A stretch of 64,000 bases of DNA, taken from NCBI RefSeq assembly GCF_000315625.1, contig NW_005434549.1:127856-191855 (forward strand), written 5' to 3'. Below are positions 43,452-54,468 of this stretch, piece by piece (within the stretch, counting starts at the first letter, position 1; each line of letters starts with the position of its first letter). The notes beneath the pieces are model-generated. The model worked only from the letters and a program-made list of their open reading frames with translations. It was not told where the DNA came from and made no database searches. The stretch is from Guillardia theta CCMP2712. Lineage: Eukaryota; Cryptophyceae; Pyrenomonadales; Geminigeraceae. The position numbers were made by a program, and so were the translations under genes.

Positions 43452-44500
43452 ATGCCTTTAGGTAAAACAAGGATCGAGAGAATACCCGACGATCGAACCC
43501 GACAGAACACCTTTCACAAGCGCAAGATGGGGCTCATGAAGAAAGCGATAGAGCTCTCCATCCTGTGTGACTGTGACATCGCAATGGTCATTAAGAGCAA
43601 ACCCACAGCCAACTGCAAGGAGGGGCGCTTGTTAGCGTACTGCAATTCGGATTTGAAGGTACTCGGAGTTGTTGGTCACCTTCCACTCATGCAACATTCA
43701 GGCTTTGTTAGAACAATGCCTGGATAACTTTCCTCAACAAATCTACAGCAACGAGGAGTATTCTCGATTCGAGAAGGTTTCTTGCTGAGGACTGCTCCGT
43801 CTTTTTGCTGACGAGCTACTGTCTGCAGGACAAGGATGATGATGACCTCTTGAAGGATGACGGGAAGATGATGTCAAACTCTCCTGAAAACTCGAACAGC
43901 AGCAGCCCCAAAGACTTCTGTATTGACAGCATGCGAGCATCTGGCCCTGACAACCATCAAGGGAAGAAGGCAGCGGATAATGACGCTGCCTGCGCGCTCA
44001 TGGAGTTGGAGAGTGGAAAGCAGAGCTATCGGTCCCTGCTGGAAAAGAGCTGCCCTCGCACATCACCGAAGAACTCTGTGAAGGGCAGAGGTAAGCTGGA
44101 TCATTCTGCCTGGAAGAGAGATCGAGAGTGCCATGAGAACTCGCTAGAACCTGCTGAGAAAAGGACGCGGGATGTTAGCTACTCCAATGTGGCGTGCTAC
44201 GACTCGCTGAGCTGCTCGTTCTTTCCGGACGCATTGGCGACAGACAGGCCGTTCAACTCAGTTGGCCTGCATGGAAAGCATGGAATGTCAGGAGTTGAGA
44301 ATGTTCTCTTCTTGCAGAACTGTTGTGACTCGCCAAAGCAAAAGTCAAGCTCGATTTGCGCCAACGCGAATAGGCAAAGCCTAAATTTCTTTGAAGGTCA
44401 TACTATCCTTGGCGGAACCTTGTTCGATGAGGCATTGGAGCATATAGAAGAGAGTGACAGAATGGGAAGATCTGGGATATTCAATCTGCAACAGATTTAG
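43452..44500 (+). CDS. MADS-box transcription factor, MEF2-like
   Basis: Exons 43452-43658, 43702-43776 and 43829-44500 join in phase (CNSDLK, then ALLEQCLDNFPQQ, then DKDDDDLLKD). The first 70 residues are a MADS domain: GKTRIERIPDDRTRQNTFHK, then RKMGLMKKAIELSILCDCDI, then AMVIKS. RQNTF-KRK-GLMKKA-ELSILCDCDIA is the MEF2-type variant. The usual short LIIF strand is replaced by VIKSKPTANCKEGRLLAY. The remaining 250 residues are Ser/Asp/Lys-rich without a recognisable K-domain or other fold. It should be a nuclear DNA-binding dimer recognising CArG-like sites. Convergent with the next gene, 131 bases apart. Confidence 0.9.
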
Positions 44501-44631
44501 CAGTGTTTGCCAAGTTGGTGTACGTGTTCAGTGTATATACGTTGTTGATTTCTATTTTTTTATACACAAAAAATGAATTGACGAATAAAGAGGCTGATAT
44601 GTGCAAAGAAAGCTTGTTTTAACTGGAAATT

Positions 44632-45588
44632 TTACAGATGTATCCATGCAGAAACAATTCGATTCGTACGGCTGCTCGAAGGTCGTCTGATGATTGTATC
44701 CGGCTCCTCCTTGTAAATATTGTTTCTTGTTGCTGTTGCCACGTTCGTCAAGCTTGCTGTCTCTAGGCCATGACCGCACACTTCTTCTAGATGTGAGTGC
44801 AGCTCTGGGAAATCTGGTTGAGAGCCTGACGCACTGTTCGTCAAAACAACAAAACCGCTCTGTTGAGCATAACTGAGAAGGTTGTGAAGCTCTTGCTGGT
44901 CCTTCTCATGGTGACAAACTTGCGAGGTTTGAGCTTGATGTTCAACTTCCTTTCTTGTTTCCTCGGGTGCTCCTGAAACGAATGAGGAGAATAAGATGGA
45001 GACAATAGGACTGAAAATTGTGGATATCCAATGAACTATGTTGTTCAATAGTCGTTTCCATTGAGGATAGACTGTGGTGCTATTTTTGGTGCTGCTCCGA
45101 GCAACAGTGCATTTCCACTTGAGGCTGTCTTGTTGTTTCGTCCACTGAAGTTCTGGTGTGCATGACAGGTTCTCGCGTGGACCTCTCATAGAGACATAAT
45201 ATTCTCCCCATGATATCGACTTGGATTTCTGTCTGGGCTGCAGCCGGCCAAGAGATCGCTGTTTGACAGGGAGTTCTGGCTTCCTAAACTGACTAGGGCG
45301 GGAAGATGAAGATCCTTGTGCATCTAGCTTGAATGATCTTGATTGCATGTTCTGATTCTTCTTCGATGCCATCTCTGTGCGGCAATGGTCTCGCTTTCTT
45401 GCATCAGCTAGCCAGCAATCAGGGAGGCTCGTCCTTTTCATCCAGCATGCTCGGTCGTGCTCTTGACAGCGGTAATTCTCTCCACTGCATGGATCCATGA
45501 CCGACGATCGAGATGTCTGAGTCATGGCGAAGTCATTTCTTCTGGCGGGCGCATCTTTGTCGACCTCTGCGCTAGCATACGGCGTCAT
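44632..45588 (-). CDS. Hypothetical protein, 318 residues
   Basis: A single long ORF in a region where no competing frame is open. The N-terminal 150 residues are polar and rich in Arg, Ser, Gln and Cys. One hydrophobic segment (NNIVHWISTIFSPIVSILFS) could be a membrane helix. The C-terminal 100 residues are His/Glu/Asn-rich. No family is recognised, and lack of introns is unusual for this window. Confidence 0.5.
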   Translation of the reverse strand: MTPYASAEVDKDAPARRNDFAMTQTSRSSVMDPCSGENYRCQEHDRACWMKRTSLPDCWLADARKRDHCRTEMASKKNQNMQSRSFKLDAQGSSSSRPSQFRKPELPVKQRSLGRLQPRQKSKSISWGEYYVSMRGPRENLSCTPELQWTKQQDSLKWKCTVARSSTKNSTTVYPQWKRLLNNIVHWISTIFSPIVSILFSSFVSGAPEETRKEVEHQAQTSQVCHHEKDQQELHNLLSYAQQSGFVVLTNSASGSQPDFPELHSHLEEVCGHGLETASLTNVATATRNNIYKEEPDTIIRRPSSSRTNRIVSAWIHL

Positions 45589-47867
45589 TGCGTCCGTGCT
45601 CCCACTGCCCGGCGCCTCTTGACTTTTTAGTACCGACCTTATAATTTAATATGTGTTTTTGCAAACAAGGAAAATTGTTTTTTTAGATCTAAAATAGTTT
45701 TTCCTGGTCGAAAAGATTCATTTCCATGTAGCGATGACTTTAGCCCATCCTTACTACGTATTCGACCAGTGTAAGGCCTCCCGTGAGAGTCAAGCTTTCA
45801 TAGGGGTAGGGTGGCCACATAAGGGGGGTAGTACCCGGTACTCAAGGTTGTTTATCGTCATCCGCTCGGTCTATTTTTGTTCATGCTTATGGTTATCATT
45901 TCACTAGGTCTGTCAATAAGATAAATTGTCTATCCCAATACCCCTGCCATTCCACAGGAGCTCCCCGGTGCTCCGAAACGATGGGGGTTCGTTGATGACA
46001 CAGCAATAAGTTTTAGGTCCACGTTTGTCTGATGACAGCTCTTCGAAAGTCAAGTCCCCCTCAGAATTGAGAGCGGGCATCATCAAAGGCATCACAACAC
46101 AACATAGCACATAAATTCGCTGCCTTGAATATAAAGCGTTGCATGTGAAGGACATCTGCCCTGCGGCAGTTCCAACCAAGAGGTTGAGAAAAAATGTCAA
46201 AGCTGCTTTTAGCGAGCTTGAATGACGAAAAGCAAAGAAGTGGGATTAAAGCTTATGTTGTGTTGAGCTAACAGATTAGATATAACAGGAAGTTCACTTC
46301 CTAACAGAAAGGAAGCCTTGAGGAGCAGCATTGGCATGCAAGTCTCAAGCAACTAGGTTGTTGGAGGCAAGAGAATGCGAGGAGAGCATACAACAAGTGA
46401 TAGGAGAGAGTCTCAGGCAAAAACATCGAACTCTTTGCTTGACCCTTCATGCGTAAGTGTCCTAGCCGTCAGCAGTAATCTGTCGTGCTCGTTGTGTTCT
46501 AGTGAACGCAGCAGTGATTGCTCTGGTGCACTCTCTGACTCCCGAAGATTGTATACACAACATCGTAGAATATGCTCAGGGCAACGTTAGCAGTTGGCCA
46601 GTTGTATTTCCGGCGTGTTGATTCTTAAAGCTTAAAAAAAGATGACCTTGACGGTTTTCAAGGTTTATGGCTAGAATAAACCAACAAAACCAGGTGACAC
46701 CAACATCCTGGAAGTGACTGCAAGTTTTCATAGCATCTTGAGCTCTAGATGACATCGAATCTCATCGGCATCTTGAATTGCTTCAGGTGATCAATGGCCA
46801 CTTGAAAACCAGTTTCCTTCGTGACAATTATGGTGTCACCATCTGCATCACTTATATCCGAAGACCATCACTTCTCGTGCTCATTGCCAGTATCAAGTTC
46901 TACCTGTAAGGAATCTTCATCTTCTGAGGAAGGTATCTTCTGAGGGTGGTTTGGTCCAGCCAACCCTCTCCTTGCAATGAATGCACGCTTTCTACCAACA
47001 GCACACGTCACAACAGATTCAGGGGCATCACTCAAACCAATCATACATCTTCTCATACGCGGACCATCCTCGAGATTTGGCGCACTGAGTCAACAAATCA
47101 ATACAAACAAAAACTCTACAGATCAAGTGCTTTGAAACATGATCGATCACTTACATTCTGTGAGTGTCCCAATGCATGTTGAAATCAAAACAAGGTCAGA
47201 TCAGCAGGAAGATATGTGATGGTGTCAATCTCTTACGCAGCACTAGTGGATCCATACCAGATGTTGCCATTCGTTGATCAAGACATACCAGAAAATTCAA
47301 AATGAATGTCACTCCCTACCGACCGCATCTTTCAATCGCTCTCAGAGTCATGTATTGACCGTGGATCACCGGATGGATAAAATCCGGTGAAACATTTTTG
47401 TTTTAAATTATGGAAGCTTCATCTAGTTGCAATTTTTACTCAAAGTTAAGTTGCAATTCATTCTGAGTGATACTGGCCTGAGTCGCCGGGCGACTTCCGA
47501 TCACACCGGGGCCCGCTCAGTTCCCTCCCCTCAGGCCCCCGCCCCCCGAAAAAAAAAGAATTGACTAGCCGCAAGCCATGCTGCCAATGGTCGCTTCTGA
47601 GGGAGCAGCGCTGTGAGGGGGCAGCGCTTCCATGGCGGCAGGCCCGTATCACTTCTGCACACAGTAGGCCGCGCCTCAGGCCCTCCGCTCATCATCGACG
47701 GTGAGGCGTCAACCAGGCTACTGAGCCTCGAAGCCACACTGACTGACTCTGAGATGTACCTGGCGTAGTACGGTTGCCGGATCATATCAAAAGTTTAGAG
47801 GTGATCATTTTCCAACCTAAAACGGCAAACTTTCGACTTGGTCGCTTGCTGTAAGAAAAGGTGTAAG
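45589..47867. other. Mostly intergenic, with two possible small genes
   Basis: On the minus strand, 46868-47065 encodes MRRCMIGLSDAPESVVTCAV followed by an acidic tail to a stop, with a plausible upstream exon MATSGMDPLVL at 47237-47270. On the plus strand, about 46500-46616 encodes VIALVHSLTPEDCIHNIVEY and ends at a stop, but its first exon does not connect in phase. At 45780-45850 there is G-run spacer, and at 47430-47800 an inverted AACTTAACTTTGAGT word and GC-rich sequence. Confidence 0.3.
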
Positions 47868-50800
47868 ATGAGCTCGGACAAGATAGGAGGCTACCTCAAC
47901 GATCTTTCAAAGGTCCGTCCGACCCCCCGCATGATCCAGAGGGTTCGGTCGAGCTTCAGGAAGTCGAAGCAAAGGTCCAACAAGGCTGCCAAGGCAGCGG
48001 CTGAGATGCTGGCGATGGACTTACGGGATCAGAGGCTCATCAGGGGGATCAACGGAAGGATGAGCTCAATGCAGACCTACACTACGATCGTGGCGGTAGT
48101 CTCCATCTTCCTGGGGATAATGACGAATGAGCTGTGTGTTGCGGGAGAATATCGACTGTATCACACCAACGAGCAATTTGTGGAGGAGATGAGTAAGGAG
48201 AGGTGTAACCATGCAAACGCTGTGGAGGCTTGTAAGTTCATCCAGACATTCCTGACCATCTGTCTACTTTCTTTGATTGTCCTCCAATTCCGACTCGGAA
48301 TTCAGCTGGGGAAAGCAAAGCAAGGACTGGTTGACCGCAAGCACAAGGAGACACGGAATGAAGGGAGCGACATTCAGTTCGTGACGTGGCGTATGAGGAT
48401 GAAACTAGCTAGCGAGCTCATTCTATGCAGCATCCACACGGTGAGATCTCTTGATCGGATCTTTGCTGAGAGGTTTTGTTGTCTCATTCGAGTTGTTGAT
48501 ATCAGTTGCCGTTGATCAACAACAGCATCAGGGTCGAAATGCTCGGTCAGAGAGTTTACTATCGCATCGATTCGCTCCTGTGCGCCATCCAGCTGCTGCG
48601 GGTGTACCATGTGTTCAGAGCGATGAAGTTGACAGTCTTCTACAAGTGCGTGCGAACTTGATTGATGGCTGGGAGTCACTCATCTTGCAGATATTTCAAT
48701 ATGGAAGAGAGCTTCATGCTGAGGGACGAACAAACTCTCAAGATGCTGCAAGACAGTCAGACGAGGTTTGGAATCTTGTCGTTTAAGGTCACCTGTGTTC
48801 TAGAGGCTACAACTGCTTCTGTTTATTCTCCTTCAGGTTGCAATTTCCAGGCATCCATTTGCGATGATATCGACGGGTCAGAACCTTGTTGTTGACTATA
48901 TTTCACCTCTATCTACCATTCAAAGAACTAGATTTCCTTCGCACCCCCTGCCTCTGGATGCATGGATTTCTATCTTGTCTTCCTCCTTGCTCGCACCTCT
49001 CTCCCTTCCTTCTTCCCTCCCTCTTTCCCTCCCTCTCTTTCTCTGTCTCTCTCTGTCTCTCTCTGTCTCTCTGTCTGTCTCTCTCTCTCCTCTCCGCCAT
49101 CTGCTTGCCTCTAGTCTGAACCTCTATCAGGTGCTTTCTTCATGATATGCGTTGTGACCTATCTCTTCCGAATCGCTGAGGTGAGCACAACGATTTCTTT
49201 GCTTCGCGCTGATTTCCTTGCGTCCAAGGGCCCTGCCAATCAGCCTCATTCAGCATATATCTGGGATCAGGTGCAGGCTGGCTCTTGCTTCAAGAATTCC
49301 TCTCACTATCCATCGACAGCTTTGGTTCATATTCGTCACTTTGACAACTACAGGTTGCCCAATCTTGATTGTGACATGATAACAGCATAATAAGATATAC
49401 AGGATATGGAGATCTGTCTCCTGTTACACATCTCGGCAGATTTGCAGCTGTTTGCACCATGGGAGTTGGTCCGATCATCGTTGCCTTCATGACTGGTCAA
49501 GTTCAAGCTTTCACGTGTTGTTGAGATGCTGAAATTACAGTCTCAGCTTCCATCACAAGGACTTTGAGCCTGAGCACCTTCGAGTCGTATATGATGTACA
49601 AGATGGTGATGGTGTCATGACTGTCGTCGGATGGTACGCTGACAGAGATGTGTCGAAACAGGACTGCAATCATCTTCGTTTCAAGGTGAATCCACGTGAA
49701 TGCTCACGAAGACTCCCTTGCATCCTTCATGTTTGCCTCCTCGTTACTTTTTTGTACCATTCATTTCACTTCTACCTTCTCCTCATGGCATCTCACCGTT
49801 TTCCTGGTTCATCCTTGCAGGTTCTCGAGTCAGCTGCTCGCATACTTCAGTTTTGGTGGAGGGCCAAGAAGCTGAGAGACTTCGAGGTCCATGGGAACCA
49901 TTACTGGCGGAACAGGTCGCAACGACGATCGAGCATCTCAGCTCAAGCTCACATGGAGCAGAAGAGAATCGAAATTTACCGGTCTCAACTCAAACGCTCC
50001 TGCACAAGTCCCGCGATGTTCTGATAGTCATGGGAGCATCTAACTGTCGTCTCGTGGAGTCTTGTTTCTTGTTTGCTTTTCTCTTGACTGTGTTGATCTA
50101 CTACTCTTGACTGTGTTGATCTACTACTCTTGACTGTGTTGATCTACTACTCTTGACTGTGTTGATCTACTACTCTTGACTATGTTGATCTACTACTCTT
50201 GACTGTGTAGATCTACTACCCTTGACTGTGTTGATCTACTACTCTTGACTGTGTTGAATCTACTACTCTTGACTGTGTTGATCTACTACTCTTGACTGTG
50301 TTGATCTACTACTCTTGACTGTGTTGATCTACTATGTTTGTTGGCTGCTCCTTGTTTCTTTCTTGCTTCTCAGTTTCATTGTGAGTGTGCAAGTTTCTGA
50401 CACACATCCTCCACGTAGCTCCTTCTACCTCGCCATCGGAAATCTCAAGAGGTTTCACGAGCAGCACAACAACAACGTCCATCACCATGCCGACGTCTCA
50501 GATCAACAATCAGGCCAGAAGTTCGTTCCTGCAATGAAGAAGGCGAGGGCACCCTGCAACTTGCAACTCCCACCAAGAGATGAAGAGACGAAGAGGGAGA
50601 GGCTGCCGCACGCCGATGTTGACATCAAGAGGCTGTTGAACTTGATCATCGAAGTCAAGGACGGCATGGAGACAATGCAGGTACATCTCCTTCGTATGAT
50701 CGACCTGCAGCTCACCTGCCCCTTTAACGATTCTATCTCCCTCCCCTCAAAACATCCTTCTCCTCTCCTATTCTCTTCCTCTCCTCCTTTCCCCTCCTCC

Positions 50801-51849
50801 TCTCCTCCTCTCCTCCTCTCCTCCTCTCCTCCTCTCCTCCTCTCCTCCTCTCCTCCTCTCCTCCTCCTCCTCTCCTCCAGGACGAGATGCAGTCGCTGCG
50901 AGAAAAAGTGGACCTCCTCCTCTTGAACCAGCCAACTGCCCACCGTGCCACCGCCGACTCCTCCTCCTCCTTCCTGCAACCTACTCATACCGCCTCACTG
51001 CAGTCCTCCGCGACCGAGGACGACAGGGTAATCCAGACACTGGGGAGGAGGTACGCGAGGGAGTATCACGATCTGAAGCCTGCAATCTCCCTACCACCAC
51101 GTGGACGCTCCCTACCACCACGTGGACGCTCCTCTGTATCAGCTCGAACTGAGCTGGGGGTTGATGGAAACTCGGGCAGTTTCCTGCTCAACAGAGACAA
51201 CGACGTTGTGCTCTACAGGCACGCGATGAGGGAGCGAGACTGGAGGGCAGGCAGCGAGCCAGTGGAGACTTCCTCTAAGATGTCCTCGGAGCAAGAGGAC
51301 CCTGGAAGGAGACTGGAAGACAGGAGGCCGCGGGCAAGCTCTGAACCTCCTACCTCCAACCTCGTGCACTGGGAAAGAAAGTTTGACAGGTAAGGAGTCA
51401 AAGTTCGTGGACTCGGGAAAACGAGGGAGAGGGAACATGCCAATGGACAGGGAAAGGGTGTGTGTGGATGAATAGGAGGGAAGGAATGAGGAGGGGGATG
51501 ACGAGGACAAGGATAAGGACGAGGAGCAGGGAGAAGAGGGAGGAGGGAGGAGGGAGGAGGGAGGAGGGAGGAGGGGGGGCTGGAGTTCAAGTAGACGGAG
51601 AGAGCAAGCTGGCAAGTGAAGGAGGAAACAAGGGAGTAGTAGGGTGCGAAGGCTCTGGAAAAGTAGAACACGTCAAGAGAAGATAAAGCAGAGCGCCGCG
51701 TATCACGATGATAAGATTCAAAGGAGAGATTCAGCAGCACTCAAGAAGTTTCAACCTGAAGAAAGCTTGTTTCACTTACCCATCGTTCTTCTTGCAGCAC
51801 GAAATCGAAGTATGTTTGGAAGACGTCTACAAGGAGTTATGATACCTGA
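47868..51849 (+). CDS. SK-like (calcium/calmodulin-type) potassium channel
   Basis: In-phase exons: 47868-48440, 48506-48645, 48691-48765, one near 48850-48930, 49131-49180, 49229-49270, 49320-49353, 49403-49495, one near 49543, one from 49821, 50419-50680, 50881-51389 and 51798-51849. Hydrophobic S1 (YTTIVAVVSIFLGIMTNELC) and S2 (FLTICLLSLIVLQFRL) are followed by the S3-S4 part and S5 (AFFMICVVTYLFRIAE). The pore is AYIWDQLWFIFVTLTTTGYG then DLSP, the classical K+ filter, with S6 GRFAAVCTMGVGPIIVAF. S4 has few charges, as in SK channels. Downstream, ESAARILQFWWRAKKLRDFE resembles the calmodulin-binding helix of SK channels. A coiled coil (LLNLIIEVKDGMETMQ, DEMQSLREKVDLLLL) and a basic tail end the protein. 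A calcium-gated K+ current is inferred. Confidence 0.85.
50083..50335. repeat. Minisatellite, about eleven copies of a 23-base unit in a K+ channel intron
   Basis: Each unit runs TCTTGACTGTGTTGATCTAC plus TAC. A few single-base variants and one 24-base copy occur. It lies between the calmodulin-binding-like exon and the exon starting at 50419. Confidence 0.9.
50785..50879. repeat. (TCCTCTCC)n pyrimidine repeat forming a splice acceptor tract
   Basis: An array of TCCTC units ends directly at the CAG acceptor before exon 50881, as at 12179-12249 and 11332-11416. Confidence 0.85.
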
Positions 51850-52442
51850 ACATTGTTAGCCGGTTGTGAACGTGTAGAATGTTGACAGTAGAATTTACGA
51901 ATTCATAGTACTGTTTTGTGTTTCAATGCATTCCTTTGCGTCCTGGCACTTTATCTTTGCACAGATTTCGGCCTGAAGTCATGCAGTAGATGTTCTTGGA
52001 TTTGAACCAAAAGGTCTTTAATCTCAACTTGCACAAGATAACAAACGTATCATTCAGGAATCATTACAGAAATCATTGAAGCTGCTGTAAGGATGCTGCT
52101 TTCATCTGCCCACCAAGAACCCTGATCTGAAGCAAGAGTTGCAATATCTTCTACGGATCTGACATGTCACATCACAAGCGTTCATCTCTGAGGACGAACA
52201 ACCACAAACTGCATGTCAGATGCTAGCGTTACACGCGCGATTCCTTGGAAGCTTCTGAAAGCATAGGAGACTGCATTTGCTTTGTAAATGTGAGGAATCG
52301 CGTCATCAGGGCTCAACTCAGCATGTCGTCTCAGACATCTGAGATACACTCAAGTTGTATCCATTGAGATACGTGCATATCCCACCATGCACTGACACTC
52401 TCCTTCGTCCATGGAATGGAACAGTGAAATACATTTAAACCT
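51850..52442. other. Intergenic 3' flank
   Basis: AT-rich non-coding sequence between convergent genes. No gene is seen. Confidence 0.5.
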
Positions 52443-52766
52443 TCACGGCGCGAATACGTTGAATCCATACACCCGGTTGATGATTACAACCATCCCTATC
52501 CATGCGAAGTTGATAAGGATAAAGCCAAATATTCCATAGAAGTACAGCTCAGAGAATTTCTGAGTAATGCTCGGTTGCCTTTCACTGTCCGCACTCGTTT
52601 CAACCTCTTCACTGTGTGCGCTTGCAACTGCTTGTAACTCAGTCTCGTTCAGACCGAGGTTGAGGTCGATATCAAACTCTTGCGTGCCCAGCAGCGCATG
52701 ATCTATGGACACCCTCATTGTCGGCAGCCGCGCCATTGAAGCGTCTGCGTCCTCGGCTTCTGCCAT
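52443..52766 (-). CDS. Small tail-anchored protein, paralogue of the gene at 54079-54468
   Basis: A 107-residue ORF. The N-terminal two thirds are acidic (VSIDHALLGTQEFDIDLNLG), and a single membrane helix lies close to the C-terminus (YGIFGFILINFAWIGMVVII) followed by a short tail. This is tail-anchored topology, so the N-terminus should be cytosolic. The V-(D/E)-H-A-L-x-G-x-Q-E block and the G-x-x-LINF-x-W membrane helix are shared with the neighbour 1.3 kb upstream. No known family is recognised. A single exon with its own ATG, followed upstream by AT-rich sequence. Confidence 0.65.
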   Translation of the reverse strand: MAEAEDADASMARLPTMRVSIDHALLGTQEFDIDLNLGLNETELQAVASAHSEEVETSADSERQPSITQKFSELYFYGIFGFILINFAWIGMVVIINRVYGFNVFAP

Positions 52767-53329
52767 ATCCTTCTGCGTCGCCTGGAAGGGAATAATTAAA
52801 AAAAGGAATTTATATCAAAATTAAAATATATTTAGCGATCTCATGGTCAAGGAACTTAATATGAACAATACTCTTTTCGATCGATCTTGTCTCCAAAACA
52901 CACTGTTTAAGAAATGCTGACGTGTTTCGAAGGGTCGCAAGCCCTATCTGCTGAGGCGAGCTTGAGATCGACAAGTTCAAGAGGGCAAAAAGGTCGGAGA
53001 ATTGCGACGCTACTTGCTGGACCGGTCCTACAAGCGTTCAAACAGGGGGTAGTACGTGACCCTACAGTTATGGCAAGCGGCGTCCGGCGGGCCGCTGTTA
53101 CTAGCGCCCCTCCGTACTCAGTGCCACGGTGTGCGCCGGGTGTGAGGCTTACGTACTCGGAGGCTCAGTATCCCATAGCCTGGGCCGCGCCTGACTCTGT
53201 GAGAGTCGAGTCGCTCAGTGACGGTGAGTGGCGTCACTGAGTGGGGGCCCTGAGGCACGCTGATCGGACCGGCGGGCGCCGTGGGCGCGGCCATGCCCCG
53301 CGGCCACGGTGGACACTGTTCAATTTACG
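52767..53329. other. Spacer with GC-rich island
   Basis: AT-rich promoter-like sequence at 52790-52910, then from 53060 the GC-rich self-complementary vocabulary up to the pseudogene border at 53330. No gene is seen. Confidence 0.55.
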
Positions 53330-53614
53330 GTTGTCCTGCAGGAGGCCCTGGATCAGCTCTTTAAGCGCTTCCCCCTGGTCGGGGTCGAGAGCGAACACTT
53401 TGGCAACAGCATGCGCTGCTGCCTTGCGGACGTAGGGCGAGCTGTCGCGGACACACTGCTTGATCGCCATCACCTGCAGCTGAGCGATGAGGGCGACGCG
53501 GATGCTCGTCATGACGTGCAGCGCAGAGGAGCGGATGAGCTGGTTGGTGTCGGACAAGTCCTTCTGGAAGGTGTTGATGGTGAGGAGAGCCTCGTTGGAC
53601 TTGAGCTCAGCGTA
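53330..53614 (-). pseudogene. Inverted 285-base fragment of the AP-3 beta gene
   Basis: The reverse complement matches 56215-56499 of the intact AP-3 beta gene, from TACGCTGAGCTC to CAGGACAAC, with only about four substitutions that I can see (for example CGCGTT to CACGTC, an Arg to His change, and CTTCAG to CTGCAG). It keeps the reading frame (KELIQGLLQD) but has no start, no splice context and no remaining domain. It is bounded by GC-rich island sequence on one side and unrelated sequence on the other. A recent partial duplication. Confidence 0.95.
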
Positions 53615-54078
53615 TTGGAGGGTGTGGGCACGACAGCGGCACTGCGGGAGCCTTGCGATGATGAGGGTTGGTTCTCTCTGTCTTTTCTTTCACCAGTATA
53701 CGGGCAGTGCGACACTGATTGTAGTCAGGTTCAAGCCACCTCGACTCTCCTGATACCGTTGGTACTCGAGTTGTGATAGTTTGCCAGACTGAGCTTCAAT
53801 CCCTTAGGCTGTTTACGCAGTTCCGACATCGAACATGCCATACTGGTATGGCGATGACATGGCAAGTGATAAGTACAAAACATCAGTTTTCATGTTTCGC
53901 AGGTCTTCGCCCTGATCAGCGATGGCTGTGAATCATTCTGTGCAATCTGTCCCCAAAACTTGAAAACCACGGCTCAGTGGAGCGATGGTTGTGAGCATAT
54001 TCGATGACATGCCTTTTTTGAATGACAAGAAAGCAAGAGGAGAAAAGACATTTAATTTTGATAATAATGTTGTTTATA
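53615..54078. other. Intergenic region 3' of the second tail-anchored gene
   Basis: Mixed-composition sequence without a gene. It may be the rest of the inserted segment that carries the AP-3 beta fragment. Confidence 0.4.
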
Positions 54079-54468
54079 TCATCTTACGCTCAAGAACATA
54101 ATCAATGCCATCCACACAAAATTAATTAATGCCATTCCTCCCACCAAATATGTTGTCCCCATTGTCCAGGTTGGATCATCTACTGGAATGTCATTCTCAA
54201 CAACAATGGTCTGGCCTTCAGATCCTGAAAACGCAGCCATTTCCTCTTCCTTCGTGTACTCAATAGGGATCTCGACTTCAATTTCCTGCCAGCCGTACAG
54301 GGCATGCTCAACCATAGCACGGATACACTTGGTTTCGCAGCATCTTTTTGAGAGGCGGCGTGTTGATCTGAAGGAACAGGAGCTCACAAGTCTTTGCTGG
54401 GCAGGTTCAGAGCAAACAGTATCAGCTTCTTCGATATGCGCAGCAGCAGGTTGAACGGTTGTTGCCAT
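54079..54468 (-). CDS. Small tail-anchored protein, paralogue of the gene at 52443-52766
   Basis: A 129-residue ORF. A basic, Cys-containing N-terminal extension (about 45 residues) precedes MVEHALYGWQEIEVEIPIEY, an acidic linker, and a C-terminal membrane helix (TTYLVGGMALINFVWMALIM) ending four residues before the stop. The two blocks align with the 52443-52766 protein. The N-terminal extension is unique to this copy and could be a targeting sequence or a wrong start, with an internal Met before VEHAL. Function unknown. Confidence 0.65.
   Translation of the reverse strand: MATTVQPAAAHIEEADTVCSEPAQQRLVSSCSFRSTRRLSKRCCETKCIRAMVEHALYGWQEIEVEIPIEYTKEEEMAAFSGSEGQTIVVENDIPVDDPTWTMGTTYLVGGMALINFVWMALIMFLSVR

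Noticed and set aside
47550-47562. A-run as a retrotransposon poly(A) tail
   Set aside because: It is only about nine bases, with no upstream coding sequence or target-site duplication.
50083-50335. Tandem 23-base repeats as a CRISPR or regulatory array
   Set aside because: No spacers; the array lies in an intron of the K+ channel gene.
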